Part shown: positions 1 through 6,155 of the stretch, piece after piece
Layout of the letters: the number at the start of each line of letters is the position of its first letter
Position numbering within the stretch: the stretch's first letter is position 1
Notes under the pieces: generated by a model
Databases searched by the model: none
Seen by the model: only the letters and a program-made list of their open reading frames with translations
What the model was told of the DNA's origin: nothing
Assembly: GCA_947245485.1 (NCBI GenBank)
Contig: CAMXOH010000003.1
Coordinates: forward strand, 1 to 50,575
Reading direction: 5' to 3'
Origin: an uncultured Clostridia bacterium
GTDB lineage: Bacteria; Bacillota; Clostridia; Christensenellales; Borkfalkiaceae
Length of the DNA stretch: 50,575 nt
Position numbers and translations under genes: made by a program

Positions 1-119
1 ATATTTATTCAATTTTAGAACGGAGAAGGAACGAAGGTGATACGGAGGTGATACGGAGAAGTGACGAAAAAGTAGCGGAAAAGCAGTGGAAAGACAAAAA
101 AACAGAATCTTCGGGAAGG

Positions 120-140
120 CTCCGAAAGGAGATTTTTTTT
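120..140 (+). terminator. short GAAA-tetraloop hairpin with T-tract
   Basis: CTCC-GAAA-GGAG forms a four-pair stem closed by a GNRA tetraloop and is followed by a run of eight T. It looks like a small intrinsic terminator for rightward transcription from host DNA outside the window. The stem is short, so this is only moderately secure. Confidence 0.4.
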
Positions 141-491
141 GTTTTTTTAGCAGTACGTTAACCAAGATTTAACGTCCGGACGAGAACCCTCCGGAGCCTT
201 CTTCTCATAAAAACAGAAAAAGATACTCGAAAACAATTCTCACAATAGTATTGAGCAGAATTTAAACAGGCTCTTAGTAAATCAAACGTTCTTATGAATT
301 CAAATTTGAAACTGAATGTTATGTGTCGGAGACACGAAAAGTAAAGGTACAAAATTTAAAAAGTAACCAATATATAACATTCATTATTTCAGGCGGTTAG
401 AACACATGAATGTTACGCATGGATTGGTCGCACGGGTTACTAATAGTTGGTCGCACATTATGCACACTATTTTTTTAAAGTGTAGCAAAGG

Positions 492-546
492 TAAGAACAT
501 AAAAAAGCACTGATATATTGAATATCAGTGCTTTTTTATGTTCTTA
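492..546 (-). terminator. 25-bp perfect inverted repeat, tRNA terminator
   Basis: Two perfectly complementary 25-nt arms (492-516 and 522-546) flank the 5-nt loop ATTGA. The arms hold a GCACTGATAT core flanked by A6/T6, so either strand gives a hairpin followed by a T-tract. It lies 10 bp beyond the attachment repeat, on the side where the interrupted minus-strand tRNA would end. The natural reading is the intrinsic terminator of that tRNA, now separated from it by the 50-kb prophage. Confidence 0.75.
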
Positions 547-556
547 ATTCTCCTTT

Positions 557-569
557 GCGGTGCGTACGG
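557..569. repeat. attL core (13-bp direct repeat)
   Basis: GCGGTGCGTACGG occurs here and again at 50559-50571, with identity ending exactly at both edges (T/C before, C/G after). The integrase gene lies 140 bp inside the left copy, as usual for tyrosine-recombinase prophages. The right copy coincides with the 3' end of a tRNA on the minus strand, so the core is the tRNA acceptor and T-stem segment duplicated on insertion. Confidence 0.75.
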
Positions 570-708
570 CTCTAAGCCCAAGATATTCAAATATAATCAA
601 CTGTTATCACATTTTCATAAATAGCCGAATATTCAGGATTTTACGCTATTGATTGAGTACGACCGTACCCAAATAGTAAAGCCATTTTCGGGTACTTTTT
701 CGGGTTTT
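570..708. other. attP arm region beside integrase
   Basis: This 139-bp non-coding stretch lies between attL and the integrase stop codon. It contains the inverted repeat GTACCC/GGGTAC (665-670 and 690-695), which can also act as the integrase terminator since the adjoining DNA is T/A-rich, and repeated ATATTCA words near 583 and 625. Such short repeats beside the core are where integrase arm-type sites usually lie, but binding is not shown by the sequence. Confidence 0.4.
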
Positions 709-2016
709 CTATTTTTTACTATTGCTTCTTCTTTCTTCGGAAAAGGTGTCAAATTTAGACATATTTTCCTCTTTAACCGCATCCACTATTTTTATATACG
801 GCTTCATTGCCTTGTAATCACTATGCCCCGTCCATTCCATAATAACGTTAGTAGGAATACCCAGCCTTATAGCGTTGCAGATAAACGTCTTTCTTCCGCT
901 ATGCGTGGTAAGAAGTTCGCACTTCGGCAAAACATTTTCATAACGTTTGTTTCCCTTGAAAAACACTATTCTAACGGGTTCTTTTATTCCGGCTATTTCG
1001 GCAGCTTCTTTAAGGTATTCATTCATTTTCGCATTACTGATAACCGGAAGGGCTAACCCTTTGGGGAAATGAATGTTTTTGTATTTGTCAAGTATTTGAA
1101 GTGCGTATTTGTTAAGCTCTATATGCAAACGGTCTTCGGTTTTCATAGTAACGATAGATATAAAAGGCTTGTTTGTCGTCCGTTTGACATCGCAGGGACG
1201 TAACCGGGCTACATCGGAATATCGCAACCCGGTAAAGCAGCAGAAGCAAAATACATCACGTACGCACGACAAAGAACTGCGGTTTTCCGGAAATTGATAG
1301 TTTAGAAAGTGTTGCAGTTCTTCCCATGAAAGGAAAATAACTTCTTTGCAGTCTATCCCCTTAAAACGCGGTTTATATTGTTCATGCAAAAGCCCATTAT
1401 AGTAACCGTTGTTACAAGCCCAGCGGAGAAACCAACGTACATAACTCATATACTTGCTTACGGTCGTATTCATTTGTCCCGCGTCTTGCAGGTATTTAAC
1501 AAAGCCTTGTAGCTTTTCCTTTGTCAGTTGGTTAAGTATTTGCTGGGGCATATAAGCGTACAGATGTTTACGCAAACTGCTAAATTTCGTATAGGTAGCC
1601 GGAACCCAGTTATTAGCCGTTCCAGCTTCTACTACAAATTTGTCGAAAACAGTAAAGAAGTCCGGCGTTACTTCCTTCTTCTTCCTTCCGGCGGCTTCAT
1701 CGAAAGCCGCCTTAAATTCTTTCGCCGTTGGCGTTCTGCGGTTGTCGAGTTCAAACCGGGTTAAGACTTCTTCAACAATAGATGAAAGGTTTGTAAGAGC
1801 GCGATTTATTTCGCCTGCCGTTTGGTTGAAACTATTCTTTGCACCGATTTTCACGCAGGCGTTATTATTGTCCCACTTTTCCGCGTCTATTACATAGCCA
1901 GAACGCAAATCCACACGAATGCCTGCAAAAGATACCCGCAAACGTATAGGCACGTTTTCCGTAAGCCTATCCCCTTCCGTTCGCGGCGATAATTGGTACT
2001 TAATAGAGAATTTCAT
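709..2016 (-). CDS. int: tyrosine recombinase integrase
   Basis: This 435-aa site-specific recombinase should catalyse integration and excision of the prophage at the tRNA att site. The N-terminal part (about 1-110) matches the Bacteroidetes-type arm-binding domain, residues about 118-215 the SAM-like core-binding domain, and the rest is catalytic. The full catalytic set is visible: Arg265 in TGLRYSD, Lys292 in MKTEDR, His372 and Arg375 in THSGRKTF, His398 in TGHSDYKAM, and the nucleophile Tyr407 in PYIKI. Length and motif spacing are normal, so it looks active. It is the last gene of a leftward operon and its start codon overlaps the stop of the preceding small gene by 1 nt. Confidence 0.95.
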   Translation of the reverse strand: MKFSIKYQLSPRTEGDRLTENVPIRLRVSFAGIRVDLRSGYVIDAEKWDNNNACVKIGAKNSFNQTAGEINRALTNLSSIVEEVLTRFELDNRRTPTAKEFKAAFDEAAGRKKKEVTPDFFTVFDKFVVEAGTANNWVPATYTKFSSLRKHLYAYMPQQILNQLTKEKLQGFVKYLQDAGQMNTTVSKYMSYVRWFLRWACNNGYYNGLLHEQYKPRFKGIDCKEVIFLSWEELQHFLNYQFPENRSSLSCVRDVFCFCCFTGLRYSDVARLRPCDVKRTTNKPFISIVTMKTEDRLHIELNKYALQILDKYKNIHFPKGLALPVISNAKMNEYLKEAAEIAGIKEPVRIVFFKGNKRYENVLPKCELLTTHSGRKTFICNAIRLGIPTNVIMEWTGHSDYKAMKPYIKIVDAVKEENMSKFDTFSEERRSNSKK

Positions 2017-2318
2017 TATTCAATAAGCATTTTACCGCGCCCGGTTATAAGCCAGCGTGAAGAAATTGGATAATTAACGACCAGCGAATAGATCGCTTCT
2101 ACTTCTATATTCTTGTAACGTGATTGGTAGCCGGGCTTCGGAGAAACGCCATAAGTAAGCCGCATTTCCCTATAACGCGGCGCACTTAAATCGTAAAGCG
2201 TACAAAACGCTTCCAACGCGCTAACCTTACCCAAACTTACAATCGCTTCGATTGCTTCAAAAAAACGGCGGTTTATCCCTTCGCTTATAGTCGAAGGCTT
2301 GGCTATTGTACGGGGCAT
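2016..2318 (-). CDS. small HTH-like phage regulator, possible excisionase
   Basis: This 100-aa protein is translationally coupled to the integrase (1-nt stop/start overlap). Its end, SSRWLITGRGKMLIE, has the form NPxWLLTGxGxML that closes the HTH region of many Bacteroidetes CI-like regulators, and the repressor encoded at 2714-3145 has the matching NPLWLLLGQGEMLL. The preceding SAPRYREMRLTYGVSPKPGYQSRYKNIEVEAIYSLVVNYP is therefore probably a divergent HTH. Position upstream of int suggests a directionality factor or integrase regulator. The role is inferred from context only. Confidence 0.6.
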   Translation of the reverse strand: MPRTIAKPSTISEGINRRFFEAIEAIVSLGKVSALEAFCTLYDLSAPRYREMRLTYGVSPKPGYQSRYKNIEVEAIYSLVVNYPISSRWLITGRGKMLIE

Positions 2319-2488
2319 AAATTCGCACGTTTAAGGTTAGACATCATTGTATTATATTCCCCTTCCGGTATTCGGGCACATTCATTCCCGGACAAGTAGG
2401 CAGCTTCCAACGCATCAAACACAGCCTCCGGGATAAATGGATACAAAGCCCGGTTACTATAAAACTTATCTACATTTACTTCTACCAT
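2303..2488 (-). CDS. hypothetical 61-aa protein upstream of integrase
   Basis: A small ORF whose end overlaps the next gene start by 16 nt in the leftward integrase operon. The product (MVEVNVDKFYSNRALYPFIP...) is mildly acidic, has no membrane segment and matches no family I recognise. Tight overlap with the following gene supports real coding. It would be the first gene after the 225-bp intergenic region carrying the phage palindrome, so it should share regulation with int. Confidence 0.55.
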   Translation of the reverse strand: MVEVNVDKFYSNRALYPFIPEAVFDALEAAYLSGNECARIPEGEYNTMMSNLKRANLCPVQ

Positions 2489-2604
2489 ATAGCTAATAGT
2501 TATTTTTATTGATTTTTCAATTTAAGCGCGTTTCGTTCCAAAATGGTATAGTTATAAGGCGAAAATAAAATAACGCGAAAATGGGCTTAAAATCGCCTTG
2601 TTTT

Positions 2605-2621
2605 CGTATCACTTTAATACG
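2605..2621. promoter_or_regulatory. phage palindrome, copy a (CGTATCACTTTAATACG)
   Basis: This is the first of seven copies of the consensus CGTATTA-NNN-TAATACG. Here the left half is CGTATCA. It sits in the 225-bp gap (2489-2713) between the repressor gene and the integrase operon, and is embedded in a wider repeat AATCGCC (2591-2597)/GGCGATT (2621-2627). No clear -7 box follows on either strand, so at this place it could be a repressor operator for the integrase operon. Confidence 0.6.
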
Positions 2622-2628
2622 GCGATTG

Positions 2629-2646
2629 TATGATATTATTATCATA
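2629..2646. promoter_or_regulatory. second palindrome in the repressor/int gap
   Basis: TATGATA-TTAT-TATCATA is a perfect 7+7 inverted repeat lying 7 bp from palindrome copy a. It differs in sequence from the seven-copy motif, so it may be bound by a different regulator, for example the CI-like repressor whose gene ends at 2714. Binding is inference. The rest of the 2489-2713 gap is AT-rich and shows nothing else clear. Confidence 0.4.
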
Positions 2647-2713
2647 TAAGTACGTGCGTGTGATACTACTTTATGAAAACCTTTTCAGTATTTAGGAACT
2701 TTGCGACCAAATA

Positions 2714-3145
2714 CTAAACGGCATTTGCACATCCAGCATGTTCTACCGTCTGGGCATTGGCTTTTTTGCTTAAATCCGTAAGGCTTTCTATTGTACGCTG
2801 CTGGCTTTCTATAATTGAAAGCAAACGCGACTTTTCGTTATTGGCTTCTTCCAGCAACTTAGCCAACAGTTCGGAAGAAGGCAACTCGCCTGCGTTCTGC
2901 CGTTGTTCGCCTTCCTTCTTTTCGTTAGGTAACAACATTTCCCCCTGCCCCAGCAAAAGCCAAAGCGGATTAAGTTCCGGGAACTGTATGCTAATAGCTT
3001 GCATTTTATCCGGTTGAATAGACTTTTTTATAGACATAACATAAGAAGAAGACACACCTATGCGCCTGCAAAATTCCCTTTCGCTAATGTTTAGCGTATC
3101 TATAAATTGTTTAAGTCGCTCTTTTACACTTGTTTCCATAAACAT
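2714..3145 (-). CDS. CI-like HTH repressor with coiled-coil tail
   Basis: This 143-aa protein (or 141 aa from the Met two codons in) starts with a helix-turn-helix (about 5-60): KERLKQFIDTLNISEREFCRRIGVSSSYVMSIKK, ending in NPLWLLLGQGEMLL, a signature of Bacteroidetes phage repressors. The rest (about 85-130) is a predicted coiled coil (ELLAKLLEEANNEKSRLLSIIESQQRTIESL), probably the oligomerisation region. There is no LexA-type serine protease domain, so induction must work another way. It is encoded opposite the early operon, with a divergent promoter region between, which fits the lysogeny repressor. Assignment as master repressor is inferred from position. Confidence 0.75.
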   Translation of the reverse strand: MFMETSVKERLKQFIDTLNISEREFCRRIGVSSSYVMSIKKSIQPDKMQAISIQFPELNPLWLLLGQGEMLLPNEKKEGEQRQNAGELPSSELLAKLLEEANNEKSRLLSIIESQQRTIESLTDLSKKANAQTVEHAGCANAV

Positions 3146-3200
3146 AACTGTTTCTAAAAGTTAAAAATCGGCTTTCAGCTAAAAATATGAACACTTTTAG

Positions 3201-3232
3201 TTTGCATATTGTATGCTTTTACTATACATTTG
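3201..3232 (+). promoter_or_regulatory. early rightward promoter (Bacteroides -33/-7)
   Basis: TTTG at 3201-3204 and TACATTTG at 3225-3232 are separated by exactly 20 bp, an exact match to the Bacteroides primary sigma consensus TTTG-N19/21-TAnnTTTG. Transcription would start near 3239 and enter the early operon at 3327. The 13-bp palindrome at 3204-3216 occupies the spacer, a natural place for repressor binding. Confidence 0.75.
3204..3216. promoter_or_regulatory. operator candidate inside early promoter
   Basis: GCATA-TTG-TATGC is a perfect 5+5 inverted repeat between the -33 and -7 boxes of the early promoter. A further inverted repeat, CTAAAAGT (3154-3161)/ACTTTTAG (3193-3200), lies just upstream. 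Both are plausible sites for the CI-like repressor, whose gene starts about 60 bp to the left. The binding protein is inferred. Confidence 0.5.
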
Positions 3233-3254
3233 CATTGTGTTAGTTGTTCAGTTG

Positions 3255-3286
3255 CAAAGGTAAGCAAAAAGCGGACACTTAGCAAT
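3255..3286 (-). promoter_or_regulatory. leftward repressor promoter candidate
   Basis: On the minus strand TACCTTTG (3255-3262) is a perfect -7 box, and ATTG at 3283-3286, 20 bp upstream, is a one-mismatch -33 box. It points at the repressor gene. The predicted leftward start (about 3248) and rightward start (about 3239) give face-to-face overlapping transcripts, the arrangement of a lysis-lysogeny switch. Confidence 0.5.
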
Positions 3287-3326
3287 GACAAAAACACGCT
3301 AATTTACAGAAATTTATAAAAGCTAT

Positions 3327-3551
3327 ATGATACATACAAGTAAATTCATTAACAAGAACTTCCGCATTAAGGTAAGCGGAATAGACAACGAAGGCAACCG
3401 TATTAACAAGTTGGTAGGCGTTAGCGGTCTTCTGAATTTGATTGGCGAAACTTTAGCCGATAAGTTTGTAACACGCGCTTTGAAAGCCGGATTAGACAAA
3501 GTTAAGTGCTGCCTTCGTCGCGGGCTTCGCGTTACTTTCTACGTAAAATAG
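3327..3551 (+). CDS. small basic protein, first early gene
   Basis: A 74-aa, lysine- and arginine-rich protein (MIHTSKFINKNFRIKVSGIDNEGN...LRRGLRVTFYVK) with no family I recognise. It is the first gene behind the early promoter, so it is expected immediately after induction; small basic early proteins of this kind often regulate transcription or bind nucleic acid, but nothing here proves that. The start is set by AGCTAT directly before the ATG, a sequence reused at several starts in this phage. Confidence 0.7.
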   Translation: MIHTSKFINKNFRIKVSGIDNEGNRINKLVGVSGLLNLIGETLADKFVTRALKAGLDKVKCCLRRGLRVTFYVK

Positions 3552-3581
3552 TTCACTCAATTACTTTTAATATTCAGCTAT

Positions 3582-4145
3582 ATGGATAAAGATTTTGAAA
3601 GCATTAGAAGCAAGGTTCTGAAACTACAAGCCCTTGCGGAACGCGGCGAGAAAGGCGAAGCCATAAACGCAAGGCGTTTGTTAGACCAACTGTTAGCCAA
3701 ATACGGTGTTTCGTTGGAAGAAATAGTAGAAGCGCAGGAAGAAAAACAACCGTACACTTTCAACGTAAAGGAAAACGGGTACGGATTTACCTTGTTTACC
3801 CAATGTTATTTCAATGTAACAAACGAAAAGCGGATGAGTTACCGCCAGCGCAGAAGATACGTTACCGTTGAATTAACCAAAATGCAGTACGTAGAATTGC
3901 AGGCTTTGTACGATTGGCACTATAAACAGCTTACAAAGGATATGAAGCGGATGCAAAAGGAGTTCACGGAAGCGTACATACAAAAGCATAGGATATTCGG
4001 AAAGCATGGCGACGACAATAGCGAAGAAGAACGGGAATTAAGCCCGGAAGACCTGCAAAGACTTTTGCGTATGCTTAACTACATGGACAGCATGGAAGAT
4101 ACCAGCTATTACAAGCAGATAGGTAACGCTTCTTCTTCCGATTAA
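3582..4145 (+). CDS. DUF2786-like early protein
   Basis: In this 187-aa protein the N-terminal 45 residues (KVLKLQALAERGEKGEAINARRLLDQLLAKYGVSLEEI) fit the DUF2786 pattern, a short helical domain seen in phage and mobile-element proteins of unknown function. The remainder is charged and helical, with a basic YRQRRRYV stretch and an acidic C-terminus, suggesting a nucleic-acid-associated protein. The start is preceded by CAGCTAT. The stop codon directly abuts regulatory palindrome copy b. Confidence 0.65.
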   Translation: MDKDFESIRSKVLKLQALAERGEKGEAINARRLLDQLLAKYGVSLEEIVEAQEEKQPYTFNVKENGYGFTLFTQCYFNVTNEKRMSYRQRRRYVTVELTKMQYVELQALYDWHYKQLTKDMKRMQKEFTEAYIQKHRIFGKHGDDNSEEERELSPEDLQRLLRMLNYMDSMEDTSYYKQIGNASSSD

Positions 4146-4162
4146 CGTATTACCTTAATACA
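4146..4162. promoter_or_regulatory. phage palindrome, copy b
   Basis: CGTATTA-CCT-TAATACA matches the seven-copy consensus with one mismatch in the last base. It begins immediately after the stop codon of the preceding gene, at the head of a 170-bp gap that leads to the Cro-like and LuxR-like regulator genes. No good -7 box follows, so its effect here (repression, activation or anti-termination) cannot be told. Confidence 0.6.
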
Positions 4163-4192
4163 AATCAGAGGAACTATATATAAGCCAGCGGA

Positions 4193-4290
4193 AAAGGAAT
4201 CCCCTTTGTAAAGGCTATAAACCGATGACTGCGGAAACAGACCGCGCGCGGGACGCTACGGGCGTACGAAGGGCGAACCTTCCCCCGCGC
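4193..4290 (+). ncRNA. structured RNA leader with several hairpins
   Basis: A chain of hairpins can be drawn by hand: AAAGG/CCTTT (4193-4197/4203-4207), GCGG/CCGC (4231-4234/4242-4245), then an outer stem GCGCGGG/CCCGCGC (4246-4252/4284-4290) enclosing ACGC/GCGT (4253-4256/4262-4265) and AAGG/CCTT (4269-4272/4278-4281), i.e. a three-way junction. It is much richer in GC than its surroundings, contains no ORF and ends 25 nt before the 4316 gene. It could be a cis-regulatory leader or a small RNA; I recognise no known family. Confidence 0.5.
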
Positions 4291-4315
4291 ACTATGAATT
4301 TTAAATTTTACAATT

Positions 4316-4555
4316 ATGGTAGTAACAACAGAAAATAAGAAAAAAAGCAGGGGCTTCCTTAGCGGGTTGAACCAATTACGTGTAGGCGATTACAAAATAG
4401 CGGTAACGGAAATTAAAGCCGCTTTGGGAATAAATAACCGGAACAGTTTCTACGCATACCGGGACGGAAAGATAGAACCTAAAGTAACGCAAGCGAAAGC
4501 CGTAGAAGGCGTATTCAACAAATACGGAATAACAGCTAACATTTGGGACGTATGA
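4316..4555 (+). CDS. Cro-like small HTH DNA-binding protein
   Basis: This 79-aa protein contains VGDYKIAVTEIKAALGINNRNSFYAYRDGKIEPKVTQAKAVEGVFNKYGI, which reads as a lambda-repressor-like HTH in which ALGINNRNSFYAYRDGK spans the turn and recognition helix, plus a short basic N-terminus. It lies just behind a palindrome and a structured leader and overlaps the LuxR-type gene by 4 nt (ATGA). A phage regulator is likely; whether it acts like Cro is inferred. Confidence 0.6.
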   Translation: MVVTTENKKKSRGFLSGLNQLRVGDYKIAVTEIKAALGINNRNSFYAYRDGKIEPKVTQAKAVEGVFNKYGITANIWDV

Positions 4556-4953
4556 AACTAAACGTGGAACTAAGCAGGCGGGAAACCGAAGTAGCACACT
4601 TGCTGGCGTGGGGAGCTTCCAAGAAAGAAGTAGCGGACATTCTGTTTATTTCTACCCGCACCGTAGAGAATACAGCCCGGAACATCTACGCGAAAGTAGG
4701 CATACAAAAGGCTACGGAACTTTGCGTTTGGTGGTTCTGTACAAAGCATAATGTTCCGGTAAGCCTTGACCCGTTAAAACGCACATTCGTAGCGGTAGCC
4801 CTTCTTCTGCTTATACTCCCGAAGGAACTTACCGGGAACGGCGATTTTTTCAGAGTAGGAAGACGCGCGCAGATTACACGGATTGTCAAAACGACGGGAA
4901 GGCGCAAAGGCGAAAACGATTATAACCCTTTTGAAGTTTGCAGTTATGACTAA
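4552..4953 (+). CDS. stand-alone LuxR/GerE-type HTH protein
   Basis: Starting at the ATG that overlaps the previous stop (ATGA), this gives 133 aa. Residues about 6-60 (LSRRETEVAHLLAWGASKKEVADILFISTRTVENTARNIYAKVGIQKATEL) are a textbook LuxR/GerE HTH. There is no receiver or ligand-binding domain. After it come a hydrophobic stretch (TFVAVALLLLILP) and a basic tail (RRAQITRIVKTTGRRKGEN). LuxR-family proteins bind 17-20 bp palindromes, so this is a leading candidate for the protein that reads the seven CGTATTANNNTAATACG sites, one of which lies upstream of its own operon. That link is inference. Confidence 0.75.
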   Translation: MKLNVELSRRETEVAHLLAWGASKKEVADILFISTRTVENTARNIYAKVGIQKATELCVWWFCTKHNVPVSLDPLKRTFVAVALLLLILPKELTGNGDFFRVGRRAQITRIVKTTGRRKGENDYNPFEVCSYD

Positions 4954-5167
4954 GATTTTTAAAGCCATCGGCATAGAATTTACGAAACCGCTAAAGTGGT
5001 ATAACTGGCTTACCCTTGCTTGGGTTGCCGTTTCCTTTATACTTCTAAGCATTGACACTGAAACCGAGCCTATATGGGCAGTATTCCTTGTAGTTGCGAA
5101 TTTCGCCCTTTCAATAAAGGTTGCGGCGAAGACAATACCGGACATTAAAGACGACGAAAACAGTTAG
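4946..5167 (+). CDS. small two-TM membrane protein
   Basis: The ORF track gives a longer version, but the ATG at 4946, overlapping the end of the LuxR-type gene, gives a clean 73-aa protein, MTKIFKAIGIEF.... It has two hydrophobic segments (WLTLAWVAVSFILLSI and IWAVFLVVANFALSIKV) and an acidic C-terminus. The layout resembles the 58-aa gene at 17931. It is probably an inner-membrane protein of unknown role; superinfection exclusion is possible but unsupported. Confidence 0.65.
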   Translation: MTKIFKAIGIEFTKPLKWYNWLTLAWVAVSFILLSIDTETEPIWAVFLVVANFALSIKVAAKTIPDIKDDENS

Positions 5168-5170
5168 ACT

Positions 5171-5455
5171 ATGGACACAAAGAAACGAATAATAGACCTT
5201 ACGCTCGGCGAACTTATGGACGCGATAGACGAACGTATAGAAGTTGCGGCACAGAAGCCGGAAAAGCCTAAAGCGGCGAAACGTTACGTGTACGGTTTGA
5301 AAGGGCTTGCAATTCTATTAGGGTGTTCCAAGACAACCGCAGCACGGTTGAAGGCTTCCGGGCGGATTGATGCAGCGATAACGCAAGTAGGCGCGCTACT
5401 GATTATTGACGCTGATTTAGCGTTAAAGCTGGCAGCAGGAAACAAAAAGAAATAA
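5171..5455 (+). CDS. DUF3853-family HTH protein
   Basis: This 94-aa protein contains YVYGLKGLAILLGCSKTTAARLKASGRIDAAITQVGALLIIDADLAL, the pattern of the DUF3853 family found in Bacteroidetes phages and conjugative elements. It resembles an excisionase-type winged helix: short helix, LGCS-KTTAARLKASG recognition helix and a beta-hairpin wing. An acidic N-terminal helix precedes it. DNA binding, with a role in excision or transcription control, is likely from the fold; the exact job is unknown. Confidence 0.7.
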   Translation: MDTKKRIIDLTLGELMDAIDERIEVAAQKPEKPKAAKRYVYGLKGLAILLGCSKTTAARLKASGRIDAAITQVGALLIIDADLALKLAAGNKKK

Positions 5456-5473
5456 CTTTTAAAACACAGCTAT

Positions 5474-6154
5474 ATGATTAAAAACATTTGGATTAACATT
5501 CCCGGCTTTTCTAAATATGAAATAAATAGGGAGAGCAGGCAGATACGAAGTTACTGCCGGGGAGTAGAACCGCGTATATTGAAACCATGCAATAACGCAT
5601 TGATATTAAAGGCGGATAACGGGGAAAAATACACCGGAAGCCTTAAACGTTTCCTTTATTCGGCGGAAAAGAACATAGACCCGCGCGAAATTAGCCGAAA
5701 ATACTGTATAGTTGAAACAACCAGCGGGCAGATAGAACTAATAGATCGTAACACATTTCAAGAACGGATTAGGGAGCGTTTGAGAAAGAGAACAAGCGTT
5801 TCCAATATACAAGAAGAATATTTGAACGCCATCCAATTTTGCGCGATTGTATTGCAGGCATACCGGACAGGTGATTTTTCAATGGTAATAACCGAGATTG
5901 AAAGCCGCAAGGCAAAAGTAACGGAATATATCATCCGGCACAGAATAGCGGTACAGCCGGAACGCGTACGGGAAGTTTGGGAAGCCGTCTTAGACGTAGC
6001 CCTAAACTGCATCATAGAGAAGCGCACCTACATAGTAAACCTTACGGGCTACCTGAACAGCATAGCACGCTCCTATGCAGCCCAAAAGAAGAAATTAGAG
6101 AAAATAACCGTAAGTCTTGACGCGGGATTTTATTCACTTCAAAAATATCAGTAA
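5474..6154 (+). CDS. NUMOD4-motif protein without nuclease
   Basis: This 226-aa protein begins WINIPGFSKYEINRESRQIRSY, the NUMOD4 motif normally fused to HNH homing endonucleases as a DNA-binding module. No HNH motif (His-Asn-His set) follows. The C-terminal part (about 90-226) is helical and basic, so this may be a domesticated DNA-binding relic or a regulator. The start is the ATG after CAGCTAT. It lies just before the SMC-like ATPase gene (1-nt spacer) and is probably co-translated with it. Confidence 0.65.
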   Translation: MIKNIWINIPGFSKYEINRESRQIRSYCRGVEPRILKPCNNALILKADNGEKYTGSLKRFLYSAEKNIDPREISRKYCIVETTSGQIELIDRNTFQERIRERLRKRTSVSNIQEEYLNAIQFCAIVLQAYRTGDFSMVITEIESRKAKVTEYIIRHRIAVQPERVREVWEAVLDVALNCIIEKRTYIVNLTGYLNSIARSYAAQKKKLEKITVSLDAGFYSLQKYQ

Positions 6155-6155
6155 T

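Larger units (their letters stand above)
1..556. other. host chromosomal flank left of the prophage
   Basis: No convincing gene is visible in this stretch. It is AT-rich, with a purine-rich start containing two copies of GGTGATACGGA (about 35-56). The only ORF listed (64 aa, minus) has no recognisable features and is probably noise. Because the left attachment repeat starts at 557 and a tRNA-type terminator ends at 546, this segment should be the host DNA that normally lies downstream of the target tRNA gene. That assignment is inference from the prophage boundary. Confidence 0.65.

Noticed and set aside
35-58. GGTGATACGGA direct repeat
   Set aside because: Two purine-rich copies in host flank only; no link to att or promoter function.
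158-352. 64-aa minus-strand ORF in the left flank
   Set aside because: No recognisable features, biased composition, and located in the AT-rich region downstream of the tRNA terminator.
649-1056. 135-aa plus ORF opposite the integrase
   Set aside because: Antisense shadow of the catalytic end of the integrase gene.
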